DNA from: G963556115 sp963667375
Lineage (GTDB): Bacteria; Planctomycetota; SZUA-567
Length of the DNA: 64,000 nt
Assembly: GCA_963667375.1 (NCBI GenBank)
Contig: OY763323.1
Span: 1,798,001-1,862,000 of the forward strand
Direction: 5' to 3'
The notes under the pieces were generated by a model. The model did not search any database. It had not been told where the DNA came from and was given only the letters and a program-made list of their open reading frames with translations. This document shows positions 1 to 9,196 of this stretch, in pieces (the first letter of the stretch is position 1; every line of letters begins with the position of its first letter). The position numbers were made by a program, and so were the translations under genes.

Positions 1-1
1 G

Positions 2-598
2 CCGACAGCTGAAAATATGGAAGCACTGGTGAGAGGCAGACGGAGTATTCGTCATTATCTGCAGAAAAATGTTGACCGGCAATTACTGGAACATCTTCTG
101 CAGGCTACTTTCAATGCGCCGACGGCGGTAAATAATTCAGCTTTGAGATTTGATGTGATCGCTGATATTGAGAGTATGAATGATATCAGATCCAGTATTA
201 TGGCTGATCTGATTGCGTATACTGACGAGAAAGAGCTTCCTCCTGCCTGTGCGTATCTCAATAATGCGATAAAGCCGTGGACCAATCATGGGGTAGATAT
301 GATTTTCCGTACTGCTCCACATGCGCTTATTGTTTCTGCAGCCGCTGATAATCATTTTTCAAGTATTGTGGACGTAAGTATTGCGCTGAGTTATTTTGAA
401 TTTCTGGCACAGGCAAATGGCATCGGTACCGTCTGGTGTGGAATGCTCAAACAGTGTTTAGAACTTTTCCCAAAATATAAGGAAAAGCTGATTCAGCCTG
501 GAGGCGGTGATTATTATTGTATGCTCTTTGGCTATCCCGATATTAATTTTGCGCGGACGGTAAAGCGTGAGCGTCTGGCAAAGATACGTTATCTGTAA
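2..598 (+). CDS. Nitroreductase family protein, 5' end outside window
   Basis: FMN-dependent NAD(P)H oxidoreductase of the nitroreductase fold. The visible part opens with the family signature RRSIRHY, followed by the FMN-contacting region around APTAVNNSALRF and a C-terminal GYPDINFARTVKRERL segment. An ATG lies at 17, but the frame stays open to the first base of the window and reads PTAEN before that Met, with no ribosome-binding site visible. In many anaerobes this fold follows an N-terminal 2[4Fe-4S] ferredoxin domain, so the true start is probably upstream and the protein may be such a fusion; that is inference. Physiological substrate unknown. It is followed by a strong bidirectional terminator. 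Confidence 0.85.
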   Translation, partial: PTAENMEALVRGRRSIRHYLQKNVDRQLLEHLLQATFNAPTAVNNSALRFDVIADIESMNDIRSSIMADLIAYTDEKELPPACAYLNNAIKPWTNHGVDMIFRTAPHALIVSAAADNHFSSIVDVSIALSYFEFLAQANGIGTVWCGMLKQCLELFPKYKEKLIQPGGGDYYCMLFGYPDINFARTVKRERLAKIRYL

Positions 599-623
599 AT
601 GGTAATTGCTACAATTTATTTAT

Positions 624-662
624 AAAAAAGCAGAGAATCAGATTATGATTCTCTGCTTTTTT
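624..662. terminator. Bidirectional rho-independent terminator
   Basis: Perfect 17-bp inverted repeat (624-640 with 646-662), loop of 5 nt, flanked by A-run and T-run so that it works on both strands. It separates the convergent nitroreductase and THUMP methyltransferase genes. Confidence 0.9.
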
Positions 663-687
663 CATGACTGTCATCGTAAGAAGTTTG

Positions 688-1848
688 TCAGTCTTTACTG
701 CCGCGGTATAACTCGTATTTCAGCAGGCGACAGTCAATATTACCGTTAAAGAATTCAAAGCGCCTACTGGCGTGCAGACCGATGAGTTTTCCCAGGTCAA
801 GGTTGCCGGTGAAAACAAATCCTGTATTTCCGGTACAGGACTGCTTGAGCCAGTCTCCGATACGTTTATACTCTCCCTTGAGCGTTGCTATTTCACCAAG
901 TCGTTCTCCATATTCGGGATTAAGAATAATGATGCCTGGTTTTTCCGCAGGTATTCTGGTGGCGCTGAAATCGCATTCTGTAAATTCAATCATATCTTCG
1001 ACCCCTGCCGTACGGGCATTCAGCTGTGCGGCTCTGATTGCATTCGGGTCGTGATCACTTGCGATAATTGGTGGAAAAATCTCTTTATTGCGGCGGGCAC
1101 TCAGCGCTGCGTCACGGACCTGAGTGTAGAAATCTTCCTGATAGCCCTGCAGGTGCTGGAAACAGAAATTATCGCGGTGCAGCTGCGGGTACGCCCCTTT
1201 GGCCAGCAGTGCCGCTTCGATAGCCAAAGTGCCGCTGCCGCACATCGGATTAATGAATGGCCCGGTGCCGGTATAACCGCTGGCACGTATAATGGCGGCT
1301 GCAAGGGTCTCACGCAGCGGGGCGGTATGCGGATTTTTACGGTAACCGCGGTCTGAGAGTTTTCTGCCGCTGGTATTGATATAAATCCAGACGTTTTCCT
1401 TGTACCAGTTTAGAGTTATTACAATCCGGTGTCGATCCTTACCGGAATCCGGTCTTGCTCCGGTCTGAGATTTGATTTTATCAACTATGGCATCTTTCAG
1501 TTTCAGACTTGGATATCTGGTGTCATTTATGCTGTCTGTATTAATATTGGAGGTTATACTGAAGTAGCTGTCATTCGGGATAATTCCATGCCAGGGGAGA
1601 GCCAGTGCTTCCTTATATAGTTCATCAGCATTTGTAGCTTTGAATTTTTTGAGCAGGTATAGAATATTATAGGCTATGCGGCTGTTCAGGTTGAGCTCGA
1701 TACAGTCGAGAAGATTACCCTCAAGTTCTACTCCGGTTTTGTGGGTCTGTATTATTTTATAGCGCTTCTCTTCAAGCTCGGCTGTAAGCCATGGAACAAG
1801 CCCTTTTTCGCAGGTTGCCTGAATCGTGCTTTTACGGTGAAAATCCAT
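688..1848 (-). CDS. THUMP-domain class I SAM-dependent RNA methyltransferase (RlmL/YpsC-like)
   Basis: Predicted N2-guanine methyltransferase of rRNA. The N-terminal ~160 residues match a ferredoxin-like plus THUMP region. The Rossmann methyltransferase domain follows, with SAM-binding motif I (PMCGSGTLAIEAALLA), an acidic ribose-binding segment (ASDHDPNAI) and motif IV. Motif IV reads NPEYGERLG where most family members have NPPYGERLG. The ATG at 1848 is preferred because a GGA lies 8 bases upstream; a TTG at 1860 is also in frame. About 386 residues, the normal size for the single-domain family. The exact target guanosine (2445-like or other) cannot be told from sequence. Confidence 0.85.
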   Translation of the reverse strand: MDFHRKSTIQATCEKGLVPWLTAELEEKRYKIIQTHKTGVELEGNLLDCIELNLNSRIAYNILYLLKKFKATNADELYKEALALPWHGIIPNDSYFSITSNINTDSINDTRYPSLKLKDAIVDKIKSQTGARPDSGKDRHRIVITLNWYKENVWIYINTSGRKLSDRGYRKNPHTAPLRETLAAAIIRASGYTGTGPFINPMCGSGTLAIEAALLAKGAYPQLHRDNFCFQHLQGYQEDFYTQVRDAALSARRNKEIFPPIIASDHDPNAIRAAQLNARTAGVEDMIEFTECDFSATRIPAEKPGIIILNPEYGERLGEIATLKGEYKRIGDWLKQSCTGNTGFVFTGNLDLGKLIGLHASRRFEFFNGNIDCRLLKYELYRGSKD

Positions 1849-1962
1849 CTGGTTATCCAATTTTGGCTAAAGGTACAGAGATAAGTGTTCTGTCTGTTAA
1901 TAAGACATATTTTAAGTAATTATAAGGATAATCAGCCTATTGTACACAGTAAATGAGGCAGG

Positions 1963-4900
1963 TTATTCAAGATTCAGAATTTTTCGCAGTGTCTGGTACA
2001 GTTCCTTCTGCCGGTAAGGTTTGTGGATGAAGTCTTTGGCTCCAGAGTGTATAAAATCATCGGTTTTGTCTACCTGTGAGAAACCTGAGGCCATTATTAC
2101 CTTCACCTCCGGGTTGATTTTTTGCAGTTCCGCGAGGGTTTCTTTCCCGCCCATCCGCGGCATGATGATATCAAGTATGACCGCTGAAATTATATCCTGA
2201 TTTAGTTCGAAAATTTCAATACCCTCCTGACCGTCATTCGCCAGCAGTACGTTATATCCCATATTCTCCAGGAGTGATTTAGCCACCAGACGAATAATCT
2301 CCTCGTCATCTATTATTAGAATGGTCAGATTCTGTTTTATCTTTACAAAGTTGAAGAGATCGGTAGAGGTCTCGGGTTCTTCTTTGAACTGCTGATTTGC
2401 GATTACCGGCAGGAAAATGTTAAATTCTGTGCCGGAGCCGTACTCACTGGTCGCGGTAATGGCACCTTTATGGGCGGTTACGGTTCCATAGATGGAGGCT
2501 AGACCCAGACCTGTTCCTTTGCCAACCTCCTTGGTTGTGAAGAACGGTTCGAATATGTGTTTAAGTATTTCATTATCCATGCCGGTGCCGTTATCCCGGG
2601 CTTTTATCAGGATATAGTCCTGAGGCTGAATATCAAAGTCACTCTCTTCACAATACTTGGCTGAAAGTGTCACGGTCGTGGTTTCGATAGAGAACAATCC
2701 TTCTTTCTCGTCGCCAATGGCATCACGGGCGTTTATACCGAGATTTAGAATAATATTTTGTATCTGAGTGGGATCCCCGATAATCATGGAGTTTTTTGCC
2801 TGCAGGCAGAGCTCTATGCTGATATTCCTCTTTATGCTGCGTTTTAAGATATTTATTGCCCGATTAATCGCCGAATGTACATCTATCGGTGTAATTGAGG
2901 CTTTTCCTTTTCTGGCGAAGGTCAGCAGCTGCTGGGTAAGATCTGCAGCCTTTTCGCTGGTATCGATAATACTTTTACTATAGTTTGCAATGGTTTGGTT
3001 AGCACCGCACTGCATGGATATAAGTTCCGCGAAGCCTACGATGCCACCGAGCATGTTGTTAAAATCATGAGCGATACCTCCGGCAAGCTGTCCGATAGCT
3101 TCAAGTTTCTGGACATGTTTGAGTTGTTCGCTGGCCTGTTTGGCCTCGGTGATATCACGTCCGGTAACAATGATATACTCCAGTTCATCATTATCTGCAA
3201 ATACTTTTGACAATTGCCAGGAAACCCAGTGTATTCCGTCCGGTGTTTTATGCCTTATCTCTGAGGTTACAGTTACCGCCGACAACTTAAGCTTGTTAAT
3301 CGCTTCGATGGCTATTGCGTGATCCTCCGGGAGGATGAAATTCAGATATAGTTTATTTATGAATTCCTCTTTGGGTACGCCCAGAAAATCCATGCAGGAC
3401 TGAGTTCCGAACATAATTTTTCCATCGGGATCAAGCTTTGCAACAAGGTCACTCTGGTTTTCAATGAGCATCCGGTAGTTTTTTTCACTTGTCCGTAAGG
3501 CTCTTTCCTTATTCTTCAGTTCGGTGATGTCGATCAGGCACTGAATAATGCTGATAACTTCCGCATTGTCATTTAATATGGGGGTAGTCTTCAACTGGAA
3601 CACTTTGCCGGACTTTGTCTCGACAGTCTTGGTTATGCGCTGTTTGGTCAGTAAGGTATATTTGGCCGGGCAGCCGGTTTCTTCATCAGGTTTGGCAAAG
3701 CAGATTTCATGGCAGGAAAGACCGATGATATTTGAGGTTCCGAGCTCATCAGATATGATTTTGAAACCGTAATTATTGACCTGCTGCAGCTTTAGTGAGG
3801 TGTCGAAGACCAGAATCGCTTCATTGACCGATTCGAGCATAACTGAAAGTTCGCGTTCTGAACGGATAATCCTCTCGGCATTTCTCGCATCTTCGGTGAT
3901 GTCCTTGAAGACAAATATGACCCCTTTGAGGCTCTCAGCGACAAATATAGGCGAGGCTGTGTAGTTGATTATAAAGTTATGGCCTTCGCGATTATGCAGA
4001 ATACAGGTATTTTTCTGTGTCTGCTCAGTGCCGGTTATGATGATGCTCATTATCGGGTTGAGTAGTGGCGTTAGTGATTCTTTATCAAGCAGCAATAAGT
4101 CGGTTCTGGTATTAATTGCTTTATTCTGTTCGGGATTTTCAAGACATAACATTTTCTGCGCAGAAGGGTTTATCTCGGTAATTATTCCGGTTGCATCTGT
4201 TACAATCACGCCATCGGCGATACTCATCAGTGTTGCCTGCAGATCAAGTTCCTTGGCTTTAATTTTTATTGTGTTGGTCTTAATTTTGTATCGCAGCAGA
4301 AGTATCCAGAGTATAAGTGCCAGCAGGACAACGGCAGCCAACAGCAGTTGTGACAGGGTAATTCTGGAAATTATGCCACGGTTTTTTGGAAACAGGCTCT
4401 GAGTATCCCAGCGATCGATAATCCGGGTGTAAGGACTGTCTGCAGTACCTTTCCAGGCATTTATATAACGGTTTATTGTTGCCATAATGTCTTGATCCAT
4501 ATCTTTGCGAACCGCAAAGCGGAGGCTGAAACTCGGAAGAATCAGCAGTGAGGATTCAAGATCATTATATTTATTGTCGAGTGTCTGATGATAGGTGAAG
4601 GTATAGTTATTGATTAGACCGATGGCGCCTTTATTATCTAAAACGTAATCCAGTATGCTCTGGTAAGTCGGGAGTTTGATTATCTCACATTTAATGTCAA
4701 GATCGTTTATGATGCGCATGAAAATTGCGGCTGAGGCACTGGAATTAAGTGCTGCTATTTTCTGATGATTAAGGTCAGAAATTTTGGTCATTCTGTCGCC
4801 GCTGCGGGTTATAAGGGTGCTGCAGACATCAAGAATAGATTTCTCTGTAAAATCCAGATATTCGGTTCTGGGTGCAGTATTTGCTATGAAGGTAATAACA

Positions 4901-5169
4901 GATACTTTGGAATCCTGATTATACTTCATATAATCATTGAGATCCTTCATTGTCATCTGAATAAAATCAAGTTCCCAATCTTCACGGTCGGCAATCGCTT
5001 TCAGCAGTTCATAGCCTATTCCTCCGGGATGACCATCTTTGTCAAAAATAAATATCGGATTAATGTTATGCATTGGAACAAGTATTTTACGGTGTTTCTC
5101 TGCTGCCGGGAGGGTTGTTGTATATAGGATGTTTATGATAATCAGAAATATCAGCAGGTATTGTCTCAT
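1963..5169 (-). CDS. Hybrid sensor histidine kinase with periplasmic SBP_bac_3 sensor, three PAS domains and receiver
   Basis: About 1068 residues. In order: a signal peptide (start MRQYLLIF), one periplasmic solute-binding-protein-3 domain, a transmembrane helix near residue 290-315, three PAS domains, HisKA with H-box GGIAHDFNNML, HATPase with GTGLGLASIYG, and a C-terminal receiver with IIDDEE and the phospho-acceptor Asp in LDIIMPRMGG. The second PAS carries a Cys pattern (CHEIC, then GCP) seen in some metal- or redox-related PAS domains. Start 5169 is chosen because it begins the signal peptide and has GAGAG upstream; an in-frame ATG at 5220 would add 17 residues that mask it. The periplasmic domain suggests sensing of an amino-acid-like ligand. 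No response-regulator gene adjoins it, so the output is unknown. Confidence 0.88.
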   Translation of the reverse strand: MRQYLLIFLIIINILYTTTLPAAEKHRKILVPMHNINPIFIFDKDGHPGGIGYELLKAIADREDWELDFIQMTMKDLNDYMKYNQDSKVSVITFIANTAPRTEYLDFTEKSILDVCSTLITRSGDRMTKISDLNHQKIAALNSSASAAIFMRIINDLDIKCEIIKLPTYQSILDYVLDNKGAIGLINNYTFTYHQTLDNKYNDLESSLLILPSFSLRFAVRKDMDQDIMATINRYINAWKGTADSPYTRIIDRWDTQSLFPKNRGIISRITLSQLLLAAVVLLALILWILLLRYKIKTNTIKIKAKELDLQATLMSIADGVIVTDATGIITEINPSAQKMLCLENPEQNKAINTRTDLLLLDKESLTPLLNPIMSIIITGTEQTQKNTCILHNREGHNFIINYTASPIFVAESLKGVIFVFKDITEDARNAERIIRSERELSVMLESVNEAILVFDTSLKLQQVNNYGFKIISDELGTSNIIGLSCHEICFAKPDEETGCPAKYTLLTKQRITKTVETKSGKVFQLKTTPILNDNAEVISIIQCLIDITELKNKERALRTSEKNYRMLIENQSDLVAKLDPDGKIMFGTQSCMDFLGVPKEEFINKLYLNFILPEDHAIAIEAINKLKLSAVTVTSEIRHKTPDGIHWVSWQLSKVFADNDELEYIIVTGRDITEAKQASEQLKHVQKLEAIGQLAGGIAHDFNNMLGGIVGFAELISMQCGANQTIANYSKSIIDTSEKAADLTQQLLTFARKGKASITPIDVHSAINRAINILKRSIKRNISIELCLQAKNSMIIGDPTQIQNIILNLGINARDAIGDEKEGLFSIETTTVTLSAKYCEESDFDIQPQDYILIKARDNGTGMDNEILKHIFEPFFTTKEVGKGTGLGLASIYGTVTAHKGAITATSEYGSGTEFNIFLPVIANQQFKEEPETSTDLFNFVKIKQNLTILIIDDEEIIRLVAKSLLENMGYNVLLANDGQEGIEIFELNQDIISAVILDIIMPRMGGKETLAELQKINPEVKVIMASGFSQVDKTDDFIHSGAKDFIHKPYRQKELYQTLRKILNLE

Positions 5170-5410
5170 ATTTTGTGTGCTCTCTAGCAAATGAATAGCT
5201 TTTAACGTAATGGTCTGCAATTATTTTGTAAACACAAAAAGTCTCAGGATACCGACTGCCATTAATAAAAAAATGGTTGTTATAATAATGAAATCTGATC
5301 TGTTCATAGCTGTATTCTAGCATATTTTTTTTATAAGTCACCCTCAATTAATGCGGCTGATAAAGTTTTTTGTGGGACTTTTCAGTTGCTCAGGTGCTAG
5401 TCTTGATGCA

Positions 5411-5450
5411 GGAAAAATAAAAGGGATCTGCATATAATTAAGCAGATCCC
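5411..5450 (-). terminator. groL terminator
   Basis: Nine-base perfect stem (5423-5431 with 5442-5450). On the minus strand it is followed by TTTTATTTTT. It lies 36 bases downstream of the groL stop codon. Confidence 0.85.
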
Positions 5451-5485
5451 AGTGTTTGATATATATTTCTATTTGCTGCGATTTG

Positions 5486-7129
5486 TTACATCATGCCGCC
5501 CATACCGCCCATTCCGCCACCTGGCATTGGAGGCATAGGAGGATTCTTATCGGGGATCTCAGCAATAATACAGTCTGTTGTCAGCAGCAGACCACTGATA
5601 GAGGCTGCGTTCTGCAGAGCACTGCGGGTAACCTTGGTCGGATCAATGATACCTTCTTTGATCATATCGACATATTTGTCATTGCGTGCATCATAACCGA
5701 AGTTAACATCGCTGTTCTCTTCAACTGCCTGAATAATGATTGCGCCTTCTTTACCGGCGTTCGCAGCTATTGTACGCATTGGAGCGGTGATGGCACGTTT
5801 AATAATATCGATACCGATCTGTTCTTCTTCACCATCTCCCTTGAGTTTGTCCAGAGCTTTCTTGGCTCTGATCAGAGCAACACCACCACCAGGAACAATA
5901 CCTTCTTCTACCGCAGCTCTGGTTGCATGCAGTGCATCTTCAACTCTGGCTTTCTTCTCTTTCATCTCAATTTCGGTTGCAGCACCGACATTGATCTGGG
6001 CAACACCGCCGGCAAGTTTGGCAAGTCTTTCCTGCAGCTTTTCCTTGTCATAATCGGAGGAGCTGTTTTCGATCTCATTTCTGATCTGTTCAATTCGTCC
6101 TTTTACTTCCGCTGTAGTTCCTGCACCTTCGATTATAGTGGTGTTTTCCTTATCAATAATGACTTTCTTGGCAGTACCGAGGGCAGCAATATCAAGTTCT
6201 TCAAGTTTGATGCCGAGATCCTTGAATACGCCCTGGGCTCCGGTTAGAACTGCAATATCTTCAAGCATGGCTTTTCTGCGGTCTCCGTATCCTGGAGCTT
6301 TAACCGCGCAGACATTCAGGGTGCCGCGCAGACGGTTTATTACCAGAGCGGCGAGGGCTTCACCTTCGACATCTTCAGCGATGATCAACAGCGGTTTTCT
6401 GTTCTGAGCTACTTTTTCCAGAATTGGAACGAGATCTTTAATGCTTGAAAGTTTGTCCTCATGAATGAGGATATATGGGTTTTCCATTACGCAGGACATG
6501 TCCTGTACACTGGTAACGAAGTGTGGTGAAAGGTAACCTTTGTCGAACTGCATGCCTTCGACTAGATCAATAGTGGTCTCCAGAGCTTTACCTTCTTCTA
6601 CGGTAATTACGCCGTCCTTGCCTACTTTATCCATAGCGGTGGCAATCTTTTCGCCGATGTCGCTGTCGCCATTGGCGGAGATAGTAGCAACCTGAGCTAT
6701 TTCTTTGCCGCTTTTTACCGGCTTGGAGATACTTTTAAGTTCTTCAATGAGAGCATTAGTAGCTTTATCAATACCGCGTTTAAGAGCCATGGCAGAAGCA
6801 CCTGCAGTGACATTCTTCAAACCTTCTTCAAAAATCGCTTCAGCAAGTACTGTTGCAGTGGTAGTACCGTCACCGGCAGTGTCAGAGGTCTTGCTGGCAA
6901 CAGATTTAACCATCTGTGCGCCCATGTTTTCATAAGCATCTTCAAGCTCTACCTCTTTTGCAACACTTACACCGTCTTTGGTTACGGTTGGTGCTCCAAA
7001 AGCCTTTTCAATAACAACATTACGACCTCGTGGTCCGAGGGTTACCTTTACGGCTTTGGCGAGCTGTTTAACTCCGCTTCTGACCGCTTCTCTGGCGTCT
7101 ACGTCAAATGCTAGCTTTTTGGCTGACAT
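5486..7129 (-). CDS. groL: Chaperonin GroEL, 60 kDa
   Basis: Cytosolic ATP-dependent folding chamber, assembled as tetradecamer rings with GroES. At 547 residues it is full length. It shows the N-terminal LGPRGRNVVIEK, the ATP-site motif GDGTTTATVLAEAI, the EGIVPGGGVALIRA segment and the flexible Gly-Met-rich tail ending GGMGGMGGMM. Start ATG at 7129 has AAGGAG 8 bases upstream. It follows groS by 62 bases in the same operon, with no terminator between them. Confidence 0.98.
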   Translation of the reverse strand: MSAKKLAFDVDAREAVRSGVKQLAKAVKVTLGPRGRNVVIEKAFGAPTVTKDGVSVAKEVELEDAYENMGAQMVKSVASKTSDTAGDGTTTATVLAEAIFEEGLKNVTAGASAMALKRGIDKATNALIEELKSISKPVKSGKEIAQVATISANGDSDIGEKIATAMDKVGKDGVITVEEGKALETTIDLVEGMQFDKGYLSPHFVTSVQDMSCVMENPYILIHEDKLSSIKDLVPILEKVAQNRKPLLIIAEDVEGEALAALVINRLRGTLNVCAVKAPGYGDRRKAMLEDIAVLTGAQGVFKDLGIKLEELDIAALGTAKKVIIDKENTTIIEGAGTTAEVKGRIEQIRNEIENSSSDYDKEKLQERLAKLAGGVAQINVGAATEIEMKEKKARVEDALHATRAAVEEGIVPGGGVALIRAKKALDKLKGDGEEEQIGIDIIKRAITAPMRTIAANAGKEGAIIIQAVEENSDVNFGYDARNDKYVDMIKEGIIDPTKVTRSALQNAASISGLLLTTDCIIAEIPDKNPPMPPMPGGGMGGMGGMM

Positions 7130-7191
7130 ATTGTTCGCTCCTTAATAATCTGTTAATCAATAAAAAACTGCGAAACCTGAAAAAGGCGGTT

Positions 7192-7479
7192 TTATTCTAC
7201 AACTGCCAATACATCGTCTTCAGTCATAATGAGGTATTCTTCACCTTCGAATTTTACCTCTGTGCCGGCATATGAGGTAAACAGAACCTGATCATCCTTC
7301 TTCAGCTGCATCTGGCTGCGAGAGCCGTCACTGCAGACTTTGCCGGGACCTACAGCAATAACAATACCTTCCTTTGGTTTCTCTTTGGCAGAATCAGGCA
7401 GTACAATTCCGCCTTTTGTCATCTCAGCTGCTTCAAGACGTTTAACAATAATTTTGTCGCCTAAAGGTTGAAAAGCCAT
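7192..7479 (-). CDS. groS: Co-chaperonin GroES, 10 kDa
   Basis: Caps the GroEL ring. The 95-residue product has the family hallmarks: start AFQPLGDKIIVKRLEA, mobile-loop region EMTKGGIVLPDSAKEKP, and VGPGKVCSDGS. Start ATG at 7479 is preceded by AAAGGAG. First gene of the groS-groL operon. The upstream region holds a sigma-70-type promoter overlapped by an inverted repeat rather than a CIRCE element. Confidence 0.97.
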   Translation of the reverse strand: MAFQPLGDKIIVKRLEAAEMTKGGIVLPDSAKEKPKEGIVIAVGPGKVCSDGSRSQMQLKKDDQVLFTSYAGTEVKFEGEEYLIMTEDDVLAVVE

Positions 7480-7538
7480 GTTTAAACTCCTTTTTCAAAT
7501 TTAGTAAATATATTCCGTTAAAACATATTGAAATTATT

Positions 7539-7568
7539 ATCATACAGACTGCTTTGTCTATTTGACAA
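7539..7568 (-). promoter_or_regulatory. Predicted groSL promoter
   Basis: Minus strand: TTGTCA (7563-7568), 18-bp spacer, TATGAT (7539-7544), about 60 bases upstream of groS. It is overlapped by the inverted repeat at 7549-7573. Confidence 0.6.
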
Positions 7569-7573
7569 AACAG
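7549..7573. promoter_or_regulatory. Inverted repeat over the groSL -35 region, possible operator
   Basis: CTGCTTTGTC and GACAAAACAG flank a 5-base centre; 9 of 10 positions pair. It covers the -35 hexamer of the predicted groSL promoter. It does not match the CIRCE consensus. A role as repressor site is inferred from position only. Confidence 0.4.
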
Positions 7574-7755
7574 AATGATATACTTCAGTTATTCTCTATT
7601 TATTACAATTACTGTGCCAAATAATTATGGTATGGCTTATGCATGTATAACGTGTTGCTGTGTCATGTGTTATTAATATTAGTTTAAATATGATAATATT
7701 TGATAAAACAGATTACTGGTCAAAATGACTTGACAGGTATGACCAGGTAACAGGT

Positions 7756-7785
7756 ATCATACCATCATTAATATAACGGTATGAT
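7756..7785. repeat. Small inverted repeat between OsmC gene and groSL promoter
   Basis: ATCATACC (7756-7763) and GGTATGAT (7778-7785) are perfect complements with 14 bases between. It lies downstream of the OsmC gene's upstream neighbour and behind the groSL promoter. No T-run follows on either strand, so its role is unclear. The rest of 7574-7828 shows nothing else. Confidence 0.35.
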
Positions 7786-7828
7786 GATGATATAAATGTA
7801 ACCAATAGGACTTCCGGGATTTGTATGG

Positions 7829-8221
7829 CTAATTATCTGTGTCCGGCAGCGCGTAAAACTCCAGAGTTTTAGAGAGGGTTTTACGTACCGGACAGTTTAT
7901 GGCTGTGGTTATGATGCTGGCTTTCTCTTCCTGGCTTATGTCTGCATCCAGCTCAATGTCATAGAGAAATACTGTCTTGTCGAGGTTGCTGCGGTCAAGA
8001 TCCACTCTGACTTGAATATTATTATAGTTGAGGTGCTTTTTCTGCATAATCATGCATAGTGTAATGTTGAGGCAGGAGGCAAAGGCGGAGCAGAGGAGAT
8101 CGTGTGGACGAAAGTAATCTCCGGTGCCGCCTTTATCGGGGGTTACATCGGCACTAATTTCAGTAGTGCCGTTGGTTATGCAGGTGGTGTAGTTTGTTGC
8201 GGTGCTGTTTGCGGTTATCAT
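7829..8221 (-). CDS. OsmC/Ohr family protein
   Basis: Small cytosolic thiol-peroxidase-fold protein, about 130 residues. Both conserved cysteines are present: one in SAFASCLNITL, the other in the NCPVRKTL motif near the C-terminus. These form the redox-active pair that reduces organic hydroperoxides in characterised relatives. It could equally be the less-defined YhfA-like OsmC branch. Start ATG at 8221 is slightly preferred (GGGA 6 bases upstream) over the in-frame ATG at 8233, which lacks a ribosome-binding site. Transcribed alone. Confidence 0.85.
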   Translation of the reverse strand: MITANSTATNYTTCITNGTTEISADVTPDKGGTGDYFRPHDLLCSAFASCLNITLCMIMQKKHLNYNNIQVRVDLDRSNLDKTVFLYDIELDADISQEEKASIITTAINCPVRKTLSKTLEFYALPDTDN

Positions 8222-8269
8222 TCTATTTCCCATCTAGTTTAAGCGTTAATTAATTGTTAATGTAAATAA

Positions 8270-8306
8270 AAAGGCTCAATGCCGGTTACACCAGCATTGA
8301 GCCTTT
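8270..8306 (-). terminator. Terminator of the OmpA-like lipoprotein gene
   Basis: Thirteen-base perfect stem (8270-8282 with 8294-8306), 11-base loop, followed on the minus strand by further T residues (TTATTT). Confidence 0.85.
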
Positions 8307-8347
8307 GGGGTACTCTGTATCAGTCACTACAACTCCGGTTAGAGTTT

Positions 8348-9196
8348 TTACTCGGTTGCTATAACCGGACCGCCATTATCGGTAATTATTGTATCGGTGA
8401 TGGTGGTAGTTGTTGTCTGATCACCATATGCTGGGTTAACATCGGTAATAGCAGAGGCATTGAGCAGTCCGCTCTCTGATGGATCTACATAAATTTCTAC
8501 ACGGCGGTTGAGCTGACGGTGTTTTGCTGAATCGTTTGGATAAAGCGGTTTGAGTTCTCCCCAGCCGGTTGGGTACATCAGGTTTTTGTCATAGCCGTTC
8601 TTTGCCAGGTGATCAAGAACTGCCATTGCCCGGTATAGTGAAAGAAGTCTATTGCTGGTTATACCCTTTTTGAGCAGATTCTTGATCGGCACATTGTCGG
8701 TATGACCGACAATCATTAGCTGCAGGTGGTAGTCCTTGAGTACCTGAGCAAAGCGGGCGAGTTTCTTCTTTCCTTCCGGCATAAGAGTATATTTACCTGA
8801 CTGGAAGTAATAGTCCATTGGCAGAACCAGTTTATTGCCGACAAGTTCACCGCCAAGTTCATCAGCCAGAGCCTGTAACTGCGTTTCGATCTTCTCTGAT
8901 AATGCTACCTGTCCCTGCATCTGCCTCAGTGCAGAGCGCAGTACGGCAAGCTGCTTCTCGCGCTTATTGATTTCTATTTCGCGAGCCTCAAGCTCTGCAG
9001 GATCTATTCCCTCAGGGCGAGAGCGGAGTGCTTCCAGTTCGGCCATCAGTTTCCGGTTTTCATCTTCCTGCTTAAGAATGATTTCCCGAAGCTGCTGGTT
9101 TTCTTCCTTGATTCCTGTTACTGATTCACATCCAGGCAGGGCGGTTAGTACGAAAGCGCCAATAAGTGCCAGTACAGACCTTTTTAAAAAACGCAT
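8348..9196 (-). CDS. OmpA-family peptidoglycan-binding lipoprotein with coiled coil
   Basis: Envelope lipoprotein of about 282 residues. The signal peptide ends in lipobox LPGC, so the mature N-terminal Cys would be acylated. A Glu/Lys/Gln-rich coiled coil of ~110 residues follows, then a C-terminal OmpA domain with GHTDNVPIK, NRLLSLYRA and LNRRVEIYV, the pattern that grips diaminopimelate in peptidoglycan. The start is the ATG at 9196: AGGAGA sits 6 bases upstream, whereas the in-frame ATG at 9220 would place that site inside the gene. The C-terminus adds ~30 Thr-rich residues after the OmpA fold. Likely ties the outer membrane to the cell wall. Confidence 0.88.
   Translation of the reverse strand: MRFLKRSVLALIGAFVLTALPGCESVTGIKEENQQLREIILKQEDENRKLMAELEALRSRPEGIDPAELEAREIEINKREKQLAVLRSALRQMQGQVALSEKIETQLQALADELGGELVGNKLVLPMDYYFQSGKYTLMPEGKKKLARFAQVLKDYHLQLMIVGHTDNVPIKNLLKKGITSNRLLSLYRAMAVLDHLAKNGYDKNLMYPTGWGELKPLYPNDSAKHRQLNRRVEIYVDPSESGLLNASAITDVNPAYGDQTTTTTITDTIITDNGGPVIATE

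Noticed and set aside
5456..6247. 263-codon open frame opposite groL
   Set aside because: Antisense of a highly conserved gene whose codon bias leaves long opposite frames; Cys/Phe-rich, no family match.
7480..7828. CIRCE element before groSL
   Set aside because: No TTAGCACTC-N9-GAGTGCTAA or near match on either strand.
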